Positions 48,901 to 59,594 of a stretch of DNA of 64,000 bases are shown here, piece by piece. The stretch lies in NCBI GenBank assembly GCA_030549175.1, contig JAUKUA010000006.1, forward strand, positions 744,001 through 808,000, written 5' to 3'. Position 1 is the first letter of the stretch. Every line of letters begins with the position of its first letter. A model generated the notes under the pieces. That model ran no database searches and had not been told where the DNA came from. It was given only the letters and a program-made list of their open reading frames with translations. Origin of the DNA: Lasiosphaeris hirsuta. Its lineage: Eukaryota > Ascomycota > Sordariomycetes > Sordariales > Lasiosphaeriaceae. The position numbers and the translations under genes are program-made.

Positions 48901-51578
48901 GTGACCGCCATGCGTTAGTCGCGAGAGCCTACCCTTGCCAGTGACATGCTCCCCTGTTCAGTGGCACCCAACGACACTGTCCACCATGTCAACACTGCAG
49001 AGTCACAGGCCGCGCCCTGCCGGGATGAGAACTTCCCGATGGAAACAGCGATGGATGCATTGGAAACATGCCCCGATTTAGTTCCCCTTTCTTTCTTCTA
49101 TTTTCCGTGTGACAAGGCTTCAATCTACGGTGATGAGAACAGCCCCTACCATCTACACTAACACGGGGAGGTTCTAAACTTGGTGTGGACATACACTAAT
49201 TCCTATCACTGCTTTCTCACATCACCAGCACCAGGGCCAAGGCGTGCTGGCCTACCGCTAAAAAGGCGCTGGCCGGTCCGCGCTGGCATCCTGCGCGGTT
49301 GTGCTCCCCTGGGATCCCTTGGCAAAAGTCTTCCAGACCTTCTCAACCAGGGGCTCGGGTCCCAAATGACTAAAAGTGGCGCGCTCCCTGGGCCTTATCC
49401 CTACGCGGCACCCCCGCAAGCCGACTGGCGCCGAACCGGTTTCCGTTTATTTTAGGAACTCATCGGGCTCGGCTGCTGCCCCCGCTCGCTTTCGCAAACG
49501 GGGAAACAAAAGTCGGGGAAATGGAGATGATACCGTAGGCCTGTCACGCTCGGTCGTTGCTCCGGGTTCTGGCTGACCCGACGGGCAGCAAGGCTAGGAA
49601 GCGGCGGTTGACTGGAAGAAGGAACTGTGCTAGTCCTGTGTAGCGACCACTCGATTCGTTGTCATCGTTGCCGTCTCTCCGTCTGACTGCAGCTGAACGG
49701 CGGGGAAAGAAATAATCGATTACGCAGCTCTGTGCATAGTACGAGAGTGGTCGTCTCCGAAGCACATGGGTGATATGGGGGGAAGAGGTAGGATTAGGCG
49801 CGCGGAAAGTCTGAATATTGGATCCTTTTGGGCGCCACACACATGCCGCGGGCGGCGAATTATGTTCACTCATCCCAAGCTGTCATGGCTTGCGACTTGC
49901 ACAAATGCAAACCCCGCTGTAGAAGTTGTAGACTTGCTTCAGTACGGGAAGATGAGGGACTTTGCAGTTCCGATAGGTCCGCGAGACGAGGCAGTCGTTG
50001 CGGCGTCGGTGCCGTGTGCAAGGGGTTCGACTGTTGGTTGCTGGTCACGGCTGACACAGGCGCGATCGCCAAATGTTTGCTACTCGAGATTTTTCTTCTA
50101 TACCCCCCCCCCCCCCCCTATAACTCTGCAGGTCCCGGGCACCAAGTTTGGCTATGGCCTGCTGGGGCGGGATGATGCGCCTCAAAGCCGCCAGAGGTTA
50201 TCCCTTCGCGAACCAACAGGCCGAGGTTCTGATGCGCCCGGAGGGAAGGCGAAACTCCGGAGACGTCGAAGCCGGCTCGCTGGCCGTGTTTGCAGCGCCG
50301 CGACTGATATTACCAACATGTTGTCTTGATCATGTGAGCATACGGGCGCCGGGGCTTTGTGTGCCTCGATGTAATATCACGGAATCACATATCGATGAGT
50401 GATTCGAGCAGACTTACCACAAGCCTATTTTGAGGGCTGGCTTGTTACTAGCATACTCCGATATTATATTAAAGATTAAATAAACACTCCAATCGTTGAC
50501 TGAATGCACAAATATAGCGAGACAGCTTGAAGATGTCCCGTCTCAATGCTTTCAACTGCTGAGCGGGGAGATGCAGGGCGAGATTTGATGGGACGCGGGG
50601 TAAAAGACAATTGACAATTACTCTGGTAAACTGGTGCGGCAAAAAAGTTATCTGTGATCCAGCAGCTTGGTCATGACTTGGAAAATCTCCTGTAGCGCAG
50701 CGAGCAGATGCTCCGAATGTGTACGTCCTAGGAAGCTGTCTTGACTCTTGTGACTCTTGACGCTCACGATGCCATTGACACATTCCACCATGACCGCGGA
50801 CAATTGCCACCATCTATATGACTCAAGCCTACTGTAAGAGGCTAGAACGGTTGTGTCAAGAATGTGCTCGGGGAACAAAGGTCAAAGGAGAGGATTTCTG
50901 GTCGCCACCTTCGCAAACCTGATAGTTGCTGGCTGAGGTGAGACAAGGATAGCAAGGCTGACGATCGCCAAGATCAGATCTGGGAGGAGACCGCGTGATT
51001 GGCCTCGACAGTTCCAATGCTTTGCTCAGTTTCAAACAAAAATGTCCGAATTTCCAAATCTGGCCGCTTGTGTTTGGTCGGTTGAATGAAAGTGAGCAAT
51101 ACCCCGCCTCGCTGATGCAAGGTCAGCCTTGCCCTTACTGCCCCCACTCTCCGCCAAAATGGAGCCAACCAGTTTTCTAGAGCTTTCTAAAAGCTGCTCT
51201 CTCTTCTTTCCTTCTCCTCCTTCCTTCTATTTTCACCGGCGGACTTCGCCTGATTAACTTCCGTCACCACCCATTTTCACGTAGCAACGACCTCTTCGAA
51301 GAACGATTCTTCACAGTTAAAAAGGTTAGCACCCAATTAACCTTCCTTCTCCCGTCATTCGCACCAAAATCGCTTCCCTGATGAATGTTCAGCTGGCACC
51401 AGTCATAGGGGGACTTTGTACTCACCCTTTGATGATACGCTGCGGTCATCAGACCACCTCTGATCAAGCTTCCACATCCTCATTCTTGACATCATCACTT
51501 TACCCAAGTATCATTGCTGACCGAGAACAGGTAATAATATAGTAATCTCGCGACCAAGCAACTTTCGCCTTTGCCAAA
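45964..51578. other. 5.6-kb gene-poor stretch
   Basis: The longest stretch without a supportable gene. It holds a short AGC/CAG repeat near 47.26 kb and a C16 run at 50103-50118. The sequence is not obviously AT-rich and I see no transposon ends or coding remnants. The open frames are short and overlap on both strands. It may be the long regulatory or leader region of the large gene on its left, or hold non-coding RNA. Confidence 0.45.
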
Positions 51579-52781
51579 ATGGTTCTGCATAATCCAAACA
51601 ACTGGCATTGGGTCAACAAGGATGTCTCGGTGTGGGCGAGACAGTGGCTCGATGACAACCTGACCAAGATCGAGGCCAAGGAAGGAGATGTAACGGCCAA
51701 GATCACCAAGATCATCAGCATGGATGGAGATGTCGACGTGGCGCAGCGGAAGGGCAAGGTCATTACCATATTTGATGTCAAGTTAACGTTGGAGTACTCA
51801 GGTACGTATGTCCGTAGAATAAAATGCACATTGTTCCTTGACGCCCATGATCCCCAAACCTCGCGACCTGGCGGGTGTGGAAGAATTTTGCAGGCTAAGA
51901 ATTTTCTGCCCTGCAGGCTCCACCGCTGAAGATGAAGAGGTTTCGGGAACCATCACGGTGCCTGAGGTCTCGCACGAGCTAGAGGAGAATGAGTTTGTGG
52001 TAGGTCATGACCGATTCGCACCAGGGTCGCATAGAACGGCAGGCTAAAGGCGTGACAGTTCGACATTGACATCTACTCGGATGCCAAAGAGAAGCAGCCG
52101 GTCAAGGATCTTGTCCGGTCCAAGCTCGTGCCCCAGTTGCGTAGTGCCTTTCTGAAGATCTCCCCAGCCCTTGTCGCCGAGCATGGCAAGGATATCCAGC
52201 ATGCTCCCGGCTCCAACCCGTCGAGCGACTTCTCCACCCCGAAGTTCACTCCTAAGCCGGTCGAGCCCAAGGCGGCGTCGACCTCAACCCAGACCAATAG
52301 CGGCAGCGTCGTCAACACTACGACGGTGACCGACAACGAAGAGTTCCGCACCACGGCTGCGGAGCTGTATCAGACCTTCACCGACCCCCAGCGGCTGGCG
52401 GCATTCACGCGTGCCCCGCCCAAGGTGTTTGAGGGTGCCAAGAAGGGCGGCAAGTTCGAGCTCTTTGGCGGCAACGTCTCGGGCGAGTACCTCGAGTTGA
52501 TGGAACCAACCAAGATCGTGCAGAGCTGGCGTCTGGAGCAGTGGCCGACCGGCCACTTCTCAAAGCTGAAGATCGAGTTTGACCAGAACGATGTCGACAG
52601 CGTCACGGTCATGCGTGTCGAGTGGACCGGTGTTCCTATCGGCCAGGAGGAGGTTACCAAGCGGAACTGGCTTGAGTATTACGTCCGGAGCATCAAGCGG
52701 ACGTTCGGGTAAGTGCCGAATTCTGTCATGCTCCATGTGAATATTGCTGATAATTGCATCAGCTTCGGCACCATCCTTTGA
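51579..52781 (+). CDS. aha1: Activator of Hsp90 ATPase AHA1
   Basis: A cytosolic co-chaperone that stimulates Hsp90 ATP hydrolysis. Four exons: 51579-51801, 51917-51999, 52059-52708, 52763-52781; 324 residues. The last exon codes only the final five residues plus the stop (FGTIL). The N-terminal domain opens with NPNNWHWVNKD, the conserved NxNNWHW-type element that stimulates Hsp90, and continues KGKVITIFDVKLTLEYSG. A linker rich in Pro, Ser and Thr (about 155-190) joins the C-terminal AHSA1/START-like domain: AELYQTFTDPQRLAAFTR, FELFGGNVSGEYLELMEP, IVQSWRLEQWPTGHFS and VEWTGVPIGQEE. Length and layout are normal for the family. Confidence 0.95.
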
Positions 52782-53186
52782 GGATTCAAGATGGTATGGC
52801 GGAGGGTCACGGCGTTTCGGCGGCAGATATTTAGGGGGTGATGCGGGCAGAAATGCATTCTAGAGGGCGGTGGTTATCTGGACATGAGGAACGAGGAGAA
52901 ATTCATGGCTATGGCATGGCAATGTTGGCAGTGGTCTGTATAGCTGGTACAAAAAGACAGCGCAATGAGAATAAGACGATAGATGACGAGGTACGCCTCC
53001 TGCCCAATTGGCTTCCCATGGACGTCGCGGACAAGACTAAGCCGTACCCCGCCCCGAACCTTTGCGTAAGTGTCTCACTCTTGATTCTTGAACAGCATGA
53101 TTCAGCACCGAGTTCTCGGGTTGGCTTCTTCGCATCGATTACAGAACTTGGTGTTGTCAGGCGGACGTAAGGCGAAACTGCACAGC
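52782..53186. other. Short spacer before the hydrolase pseudogene
   Basis: 405 bases with no gene; presumably AHA1 3' end and the former promoter of the hydrolase. Confidence 0.5.
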
Positions 53187-54201
53187 ATGGCACCTCTTCA
53201 CAAAGTTGCGGTCATTCAGTTACAACCAAAAGTGAGTGATGTCATGGACATACCTTGGCCTCACCCACGAGCAAATGTTGAGAAAACACCCTTCTCCCAG
53301 CCTACACTCACACAAGACACCAGGATGTCGCCCTCGAGGAGAACTTCGCCAAAGCCGAGGCTTACATCCGCGAGGCCGCCGCGCAGGGCGCTGATCTGGC
53401 CGTACTGCCCGAGTACCACCTAACATCATGGTGTCCCGAGCACCCGGACTTCGTAGCCTCCTGCGTCACATCCGCCCCCTACCTGGCACGGTACCAATCC
53501 CTCGCGCGCGCCCTGGCCATCAACATCGTCCCGGGCACCATCTGCGAGGTCCTCCCCTCCCCCTCCGCTTCCTCCAAGCCCGAGATCCGCAACATGACAT
53601 ACTGGATCACCCCCACCGGCGCCCTGGCGGGAACCTACCAAAAGAAGAACCTCTGGCACCCCGAGCGCCCGCACCTCACGCCCGGCGTCCACAAGCCCCA
53701 CGCCGCCTTCGACACACCGCTCGCCCTCGGCGCCCGCCCGCTGCGCGCCGGCCTGCTCGTCTGCTGGGACCTCTTCTTCCCCGAGGCCTTCCGCGCCCTC
53801 CTCGCCGACGGCGCCGACCTCGTCGTGGTCCCCGCCTGGTGGTAGCTGGACGGCGACGACGGCGGTGCGGCCGTGACGGCGGCGCTCAACCCCGTGTGTG
53901 AGCGCGTCTTCCTCGAGGCTGCTGTAGTGACGCGGGCGTATGAGAATGTGTGTGCCGTCGTGTTTTGTAACGCCGGCGGACTGAGTCAGGTTGCGGTCCC
54001 GGTGCGAGGGGTGGTGGGGAGGGTTGGGGAGGGGGAGGGGTGGCGGTGACGGAGGTGGATTTTGGGGTGTTGGAGGTGGCTGAGGGGGTTTATAAGGTTC
54101 GGGAGGATATGAGGGGGAGGGGTGGGAGTATGCGTACAGGATTGGGGAGGGGGAGGGGGTGTGAAGGGGGAGGGATTGGGGTCAGAGTGCTATCTCGTTG
54201 A
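53187..54201 (+). pseudogene. Carbon-nitrogen hydrolase (nitrilase superfamily), broken
   Basis: Exon 1 (53187-53231, MAPLHKVAVIQLQPK) splices over a 92-base intron to 53324. The frame carries the full Glu-Lys-Cys triad context: LAVLPEYHLTSW (Glu), GTYQKKNLWHPE (Lys) and AGLLVCWDLFFPEAFR (Cys). Right after VVPAWW an in-frame TAG (53843-53845) stops it. The same frame continues beyond with family-like sequence (LDGDDGG, ALNPVCERVFLEAAVVTRAYEN, VFCNAGGL). After RGVVGRVGEGEG the frame is lost in a G-rich tract (about 54015-54041) and resumes in another frame as VAVTEVDFGVLEVAEGVYKVRED. Two independent breaks make a pseudogene likely. Assembly error at the G tract is possible but would not explain the TAG. 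Substrate unknown. Confidence 0.75.
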
Positions 54202-54482
54202 ATATTGTTCATGTTTATGGCATGCCATTGTTTATCCCAAAGTCCCTGTCTTTCTGCAGGTCATGTGCATGTCAAGGGACAGAGGCTCCTGGCCAACACC
54301 ACAATCCCCAGGTTTTCCCAATGACTGTGATCAGGATATATATGTTCTACCCATCCCATTCAATCTCCCCCTACTCACTCCACTCGCACCTCATGCGCTA
54401 AGTAAGGTAGGTTGAGAGTGGATAGTAGGTATACATCCATACCAAGGCATTTTTCAGCCCAGCCACGCAACATACAATACAC

Positions 54483-54565
54483 GGTCCTATAGTGTAGTTG
54501 GTTACCACTAGGGATTCTGAATACCATCGCTTCCATCGACCTCAGTTCGAGTCTGGGTAGGACTT
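54483..54565 (+). tRNA. tRNA-Gln (CTG) with a short intron
   Basis: Acceptor GGTCCTA pairs with TAGGACT. The D arm resembles fungal tRNA-Gln (AGTGTAGTTGGTTACCACT), the T arm is CTCAG-TTCGAGT-CTGGG, and the anticodon loop TTCTGA gives CTG. About ten extra bases follow position 37 (ATACCATCGC region), fitting a canonical tRNA intron. The anticodon stem AGGGA/TTCCA has one G-T pair and a mismatched base pair at its foot, so the gene may be slightly decayed. Confidence 0.75.
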
Positions 54566-54750
54566 TGAATCATTATTTTTGCTCCCCAGCTCTGGCTGGC
54601 GATGACGTCGTAAGTAACGCTGGTGTTTGTTCAATGTTCTTATTTTGGTCAAAAGGAGCACTTGGCCTGTGAGCGACTTGTAAAAAGGATATACATGTTC
54701 ACTAGCTCAAGAAGTGTTCATAAAAAGTGACAGGAAACATGCAAAAAGTG

Positions 54751-54836
54751 AGTTCTGGAGGCGATTTGAACGCCTGACCTATCGGATCCAATCGTTGGAA
54801 CTGCAGCCGATTGCTCTACCCCTGAGCTACCAGAAC
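54751..54836 (-). tRNA. tRNA-Cys (GCA) with an intron
   Basis: Minus strand: acceptor GTTCTGG with CCAGAAC, D arm GCTCAGGGGTAGAGC, anticodon stem ATCGG with CCGAT, and loop CTGCAG giving anticodon GCA. An intron of about 15 bases (TTCCAACGATTGGAT region) lies after position 37. The T arm is intact (AGGCG-TTCAAAT-CGCCT). Confidence 0.9.
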
Positions 54837-55440
54837 AGGAGGTTGAACTGTTTGATGGAGACAAGAATGGTTACTGCTGGCTATCGACTACGGGCGGATG
54901 GAGTGCTTGGTTCCGTTTTGCCTGATTGAGAGGGGTTGTTGGGAACAAAGAAGCGGAGTGGTGGATCTGTTTCATTGTGGAATACCACGGCGGTGCCCCT
55001 AAACTTCAAATAAATACAATCCAGGAAACCAATGTTAGTTTCTAGGTTTGTTGGAGTGAGGCTTCTGCATCATGCACGACAGTTGTGCAGTTTGGGATAA
55101 GGGACGCGCACTGGCGCACTGGTGCTGCTCGATGTGCAGGCCTCCCCCGAATATGAGTTGCCAAATAATTTCCATTAGGACGGCAATCATCAATTTTGAA
55201 AGAAAGTGTGATTTTGGTTAATTAAATTGTGCTACAATGGGTATATATATCTATGGACTGTGGAAACGCATTACAGTTCGGGGGCTCGCCTCCACAACAT
55301 GTTAAAGTCGGGATAGTTGGCGGAAAGGAGGCATGTTTTCGACTTCAGCATGATGTTGAGTTGGGATACCTTGTCCTGGCTTGACGGGGCTTGACAGGGT
55401 GTCGATGCGTTCCTGGTGCTCAAATTCTTGACGGAGGTGT
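54837..55440. other. Spacer, no supportable gene
   Basis: AT-richer sequence between tRNA-Cys and the Cys-rich wall protein gene. Confidence 0.5.
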
Positions 55441-56611
55441 TTACAAAAGCGGGAAGAAGGCAGCGGCGGCAGCAACAAGCAAGAGCCCGAGGGATGTTGG
55501 GAAGGTGCGGCCTCCACTTGATCGAACGGCAGTAACAGTAGCAGTTGGAGAGTATTCCGTGGTTGTTGCCAACAAGTTACCGCTACTGCTACTGCCGCTT
55601 CCGCTTCCACTTCCAGTCCCGCTCACAGCGTCACTGTCCTCGTCGTCGTCGGATGTCGAGGTCGAGGAGCCACCGCCGCTGCTTCTGCTACCTGTACAGG
55701 TCTTGCCAATCTTGCAGCATCCGTCGCTGACACAGTAATAGCCAAACTTTGAAGAAGATAATGTCAGTACTGATAATTTAGCAACGATATATGACAGTGG
55801 GCTTACATCGCAGTACTTTCCAAGGCCGGTATTGCAGCATTCGACTCCGATGGGGATGCAGTAGTCTGAGTCACACTCGTTCTCAGAGAGAGAGCAAGAG
55901 GCAGCACCGCTTCCACTGCTGCTTCCTCCATTGCCGCCACCGCCGCTCCCACTCCCACTACTGCCACCGTTTCCACTGCTGCTGCTGCTGCTGCCGCCGC
56001 CGCCGCCGCCCGACCCCTTTTCGCAGTAACCATCCGACGAACACGACTCTCCGGCATCGCAGTAGCCACCAGCAGAGCAGCATATGGACCCCTCAGGCAT
56101 GCATCTGGAAATAAACTTATTAGCCCAATATCACGAAACCGTACTGACATATCAAAGATTTGAATACCTATCATTGCAATCCTCCTTGCCAGACTCACAC
56201 TCGGCAACACCACTGCAGATTTCCCCTGTCTATATCGAGTAAAGTCAACACCAGCCTCTCAACCCCCGAGGGAATTCGAAGACAACATACCGGACAGCAG
56301 CCTTCAAACGTGCAGTACTCGTCCGAATCGCAAAACCCATCCCTGCGCACAAGAAATCCAGTCAACACTTGACACCAACATCTTCCAGACATATCAGAAG
56401 GCCCTTACACGCCGCAACAGGTATGGCTAGTCGGCATGCACCCACTACCACACGTCGTGAACCCCGTGTCACAGTCGCTGCCACTCGAGGCAGCAAAGAC
56501 ATTGAGGCCAGGGACATTAGACGAGCCAGCCGGACTGGTGAAGTTCGAAGGCAAGTGCTTCCACGCCATGCCACTGACGAGGGCTCTCGCGGCGAGCGAG
56601 TGGATCTTCAT
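55441..56611 (-). CDS. Cys-rich, probably GPI-anchored cell-wall protein
   Basis: 306 residues in five exons: 56611-56409, 56342-56291, 56229-56168, 56104-55807, 55746-55441; introns of 60-66 bases. Repeated small Cys clusters, roughly one per exon, follow a loose CxxDxxxC...CC pattern: DGFCDSDEYCTFEGCC, GEICSGVAECESGKEDC, GSICCSAGGYCDAGESC, YYCVSDGCCKIGKTC. Gly/Ser linkers separate them. A Ser/Thr-rich stretch and a C-terminal hydrophobic tail (FPTSLGLLLVAAAAAFFPLL) fit a GPI signal. The N-terminus (MKIHSLAARALVSGMAWKH) is a weak signal peptide because Arg interrupts its hydrophobic core. Probable surface structural or carbohydrate-binding protein; no enzyme motif. Confidence 0.75.
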
Positions 56612-57966
56612 GATATCGAGGGGTAAAGAGGGTGACGATGTACAGTATATAAAACTAGTGACTTTGCCGCGGTTCAGGTTGACTGATAAGACAAGCGGAT
56701 AATAATACCAACAGCGACAACTAACGAGTGACAACCGGCACTGACAACACAGCGAGGAATACCATCAGCCGGAAATCCGCAGCTTCATATTTATCACTAC
56801 CTCCCCCAAGCGGGCCCAAGGCGATCACCGACCGCCAGAGATCCGCACAAGGCAGTCCAGCAGCCCAGTCTGTCTCACAGACTTCAAATTTCATCAACAG
56901 TCAGGGGCCACATGCATCCAGAGCCGTTACTAGGTGGCGCCCAAGTCCGGGGGTCAATAGGGAGTCGCCAAGCCGTTGCTTACCTGTAAATCGGCTCAAC
57001 CATGGTCCCGGCGTTGAGTTATCTCTTCCGTGATATCTCATCTAGCTTCACAGCCCTGTCCTCTCTCCATACCTAAAGCCTCGACCCTACTCCATGCAAC
57101 CACCGGGTCCCTCTAGATGCCACCCCTCCCAAGGCGGCAGCACGCGTCTGACGAGTGGCAGCCGGCACACCGGTGCCGAGCCAAGAAACCACAGCCATTT
57201 TTATCCCGACCCAACCCCCCTACCATTGGTCCCCCGAATAGGATCTACAGGTTTAAAATGATCAGCAACAGGACAGACGCAGAGCCGCCTTGCGATCCCT
57301 AGACTCTGGGAACGGGATTGGTTCAGCCCTGTGGGTGAATGCCTTACTAGGGCAAAGGGTCACAGGAACCCCCTTTCCCCTGCTCTTTTCCATTACATAC
57401 CCCCCGCATCAACATCTGATAAAAGGTTCTGAGTAGGGAACACATTGCGATACGTTAAGCCCCTGGGAGGGTAGCAATGTCGCTGGGTGGGTGCCTAGAG
57501 TGAGGCATTTGGTTTGAGTATCTATCAAGGACAGGTGAAATGTCAAGTTGATCTGATGGTAAGCTCCTCCCAAAGACCACGATAGTTCTAAGTGATAGCA
57601 CCGAACCACCTTTCTCGTGGACATTGCCATAGCCGGAAACCTGGTTTTATATATACCGACCCCCCAATTCCATGTTACCAAACAACCCTCGACACTGTCC
57701 CCCTTCACCTACCAGTGTTGACTCTTTCGAGACACTAGGTGATCTACTATGTACACGCTATCTCCATGATATGATCCTGCCACGGGTATCTTATGCTTGC
57801 TGACAACTTCTCCAACTAAACATGGCCCCTCAAGCGCCATAACTACTTCTCTTCATGCATCCGTTGTCCGCTGTCCAAGCCAATGAATGATCAAGACATC
57901 AAACAAGACCCGCTACTCCCCGCTGGGTATCTTCAAACAATGCTAAAACCAGAGTTGACATGTGCC
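56612..57966. other. Spacer, no supportable gene
   Basis: Upstream of the wall protein and downstream of the copper-fist gene. I see no conserved frame or element. Confidence 0.5.
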
Positions 57967-59594
57967 CTATTCTGCAGGAACTGGTAAGGCATTGTGAACC
58001 TCACACCCGATACAATCGCAATCGTCGCCGCAAGGACACGAGTATTCGTTTCCTGCGCAAGCGGCGTCTCGGAGCGGGATATTCACAAAGAAATAGTCAC
58101 CCGCTGATAACGCCTGCTCTTCCCCTAGGCCTGATCCATCGCTCGGTGTTTTGGCATCCGGTGGAGATTCAGGAACCACCACTTGTGTCCGCGTAGGGGC
58201 TGCATGACCGCCACCACCACAACAACCTCCACCGCCGCCATTGCTGGTATTGCCCTTGTTTTCGGTATACGCATTATTAACGTAATCAAACATCTCATCA
58301 TTGAACGGATGGGCGAGGCAACCGACGCATTTGCAGCCTTCACCGCAGCCACATTCATGGCTTGTGCCAAGATCTTGAGTGTCCCCATTGATCGGCGCGG
58401 CAGGTAGGGAGCTCCCGAGGGACAAGTTCGGTTGTGAGGCAACCTCACTCCACATCTCTGGGTTGATCGGATGATGCCATGACCCGTATTCAGGCGGGTA
58501 GGTAAATGTAGTTTGAAAGTTGAAAGGTGGTGGAAGATTTTGCTGCTTTAGGTCGATCGAAGGTTGAAACTGCGAGATAGCTTGCTTTTCGTATACCTGC
58601 GGAGCTGTTGAAAGGTCACCTGAGTTGAACCGGGGCGTCTCCTTGTTGCTACTACAACAACTGCCCGTTACTGCGTTGCCGGTCGCCGTTGGTATAAGGG
58701 GCGGTCCTAACTCAGCCACCTGGCCTACACCGTTGACAGTGCTTGGAGCAAGCATGGGTGTAATCAAGCCGGTGGCGTGGGATGAAGAGTAGTTCTCTTC
58801 CTCGGCCTTGACCTCTTGTGTCAGAAGGGGATGTGCTTGAGAAAACTGAAGACCGATGTCATAGGGCAACGGCTGCCCATAAACCAAGGCCTGGATAGGC
58901 GAGAAGGGGTCGGGGGGCGTAGGAGGCATGAAGGGGTGGCCAGCTCCGTATCCTCCGTAGCCAACCGGCGATACATGAGCGACTATGTTGTTGCCAGCCA
59001 TTGCCACCGTGCTCACATCAATGCCATGGCCATTTGGCGAGAGCAGGTTAACGGTAGCGGGGTCTATTCTGTGCAAATTCACCGGGTCAAAAGACTGCTT
59101 CCGCCCATTCGGTCTCGGGCCTGAGGCTGGTTTGGTTACCCGAAAGGAACTTCGAGTCGGTGAAGTTGGGCTTTCGGTGGGTGAGGGATCTTGAGGAGTC
59201 GACTGTGTCTCGTGTGTAGAATCAGGCCCGCAGCCACATTTTTGTTTTCGTGGAATGGCAACTCTTACGCCGCCGCAAGAGCAAGGCTTCGCCGGCGGAC
59301 ACGCACATGTAGTTAGGGGCCGGCCAGGTTTCCGCACGGGAACCATTGGTCTTTCGTTGTAGTGATTGCATTTAGTAGACCGATGGCCGCGAATGCACGG
59401 CGCACTACGTTAGAACGAGCGTTAGCAATTTTGAGTTGAGGACATGCCACAACTGATAACTCGGGCAGGAGGTGCGGCAGTGCAGAGGACGAGCACACAT
59501 TTGGGGGATGGCGGAGGGCAACAGACATATGAAAATATGTTCAAGGAGAGGGAGGAACGCACCAGGCCACCTTCTGGCCATTTATGATGGGCAT
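57967..59594 (-). CDS. Copper-fist transcription factor, Mac1/GRISEA/Cuf1 type
   Basis: A nuclear copper-sensing DNA-binding activator. Two exons, 59594-59563 and 59404-57967, with a 158-base intron that splits the first Cys codon of the fist; 489 residues. The copper fist is complete: MPIINGQKVACAPCIRGHR, KCNHYNERPMVPVRKPGRP (with the RGHR minor-groove block), then CSCGGVRVAIPRKQKCGC. Near the C-terminus are two motifs of the form CxCxxxCxCxxCxxH: CGCGEGCKCVGCLAH and CPCGDDCDCIGCEVH. These are the copper-sensing repeats of the Mac1/GRISEA/Cuf1 class, which switches on copper uptake genes when copper is scarce. A poly-Gly/Cys stretch (GGGGGCCGGGG) lies between them. Confidence 0.92.

Noticed and set aside
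49766..50329. 187-codon plus-strand frame
   Set aside because: It runs through a C16 tract and has no family features.
50648..50878. 76-codon minus-strand frame ending ALQEIFQVMTKLLDHR
   Set aside because: Protein-like in places but too short, with no partner exon found.
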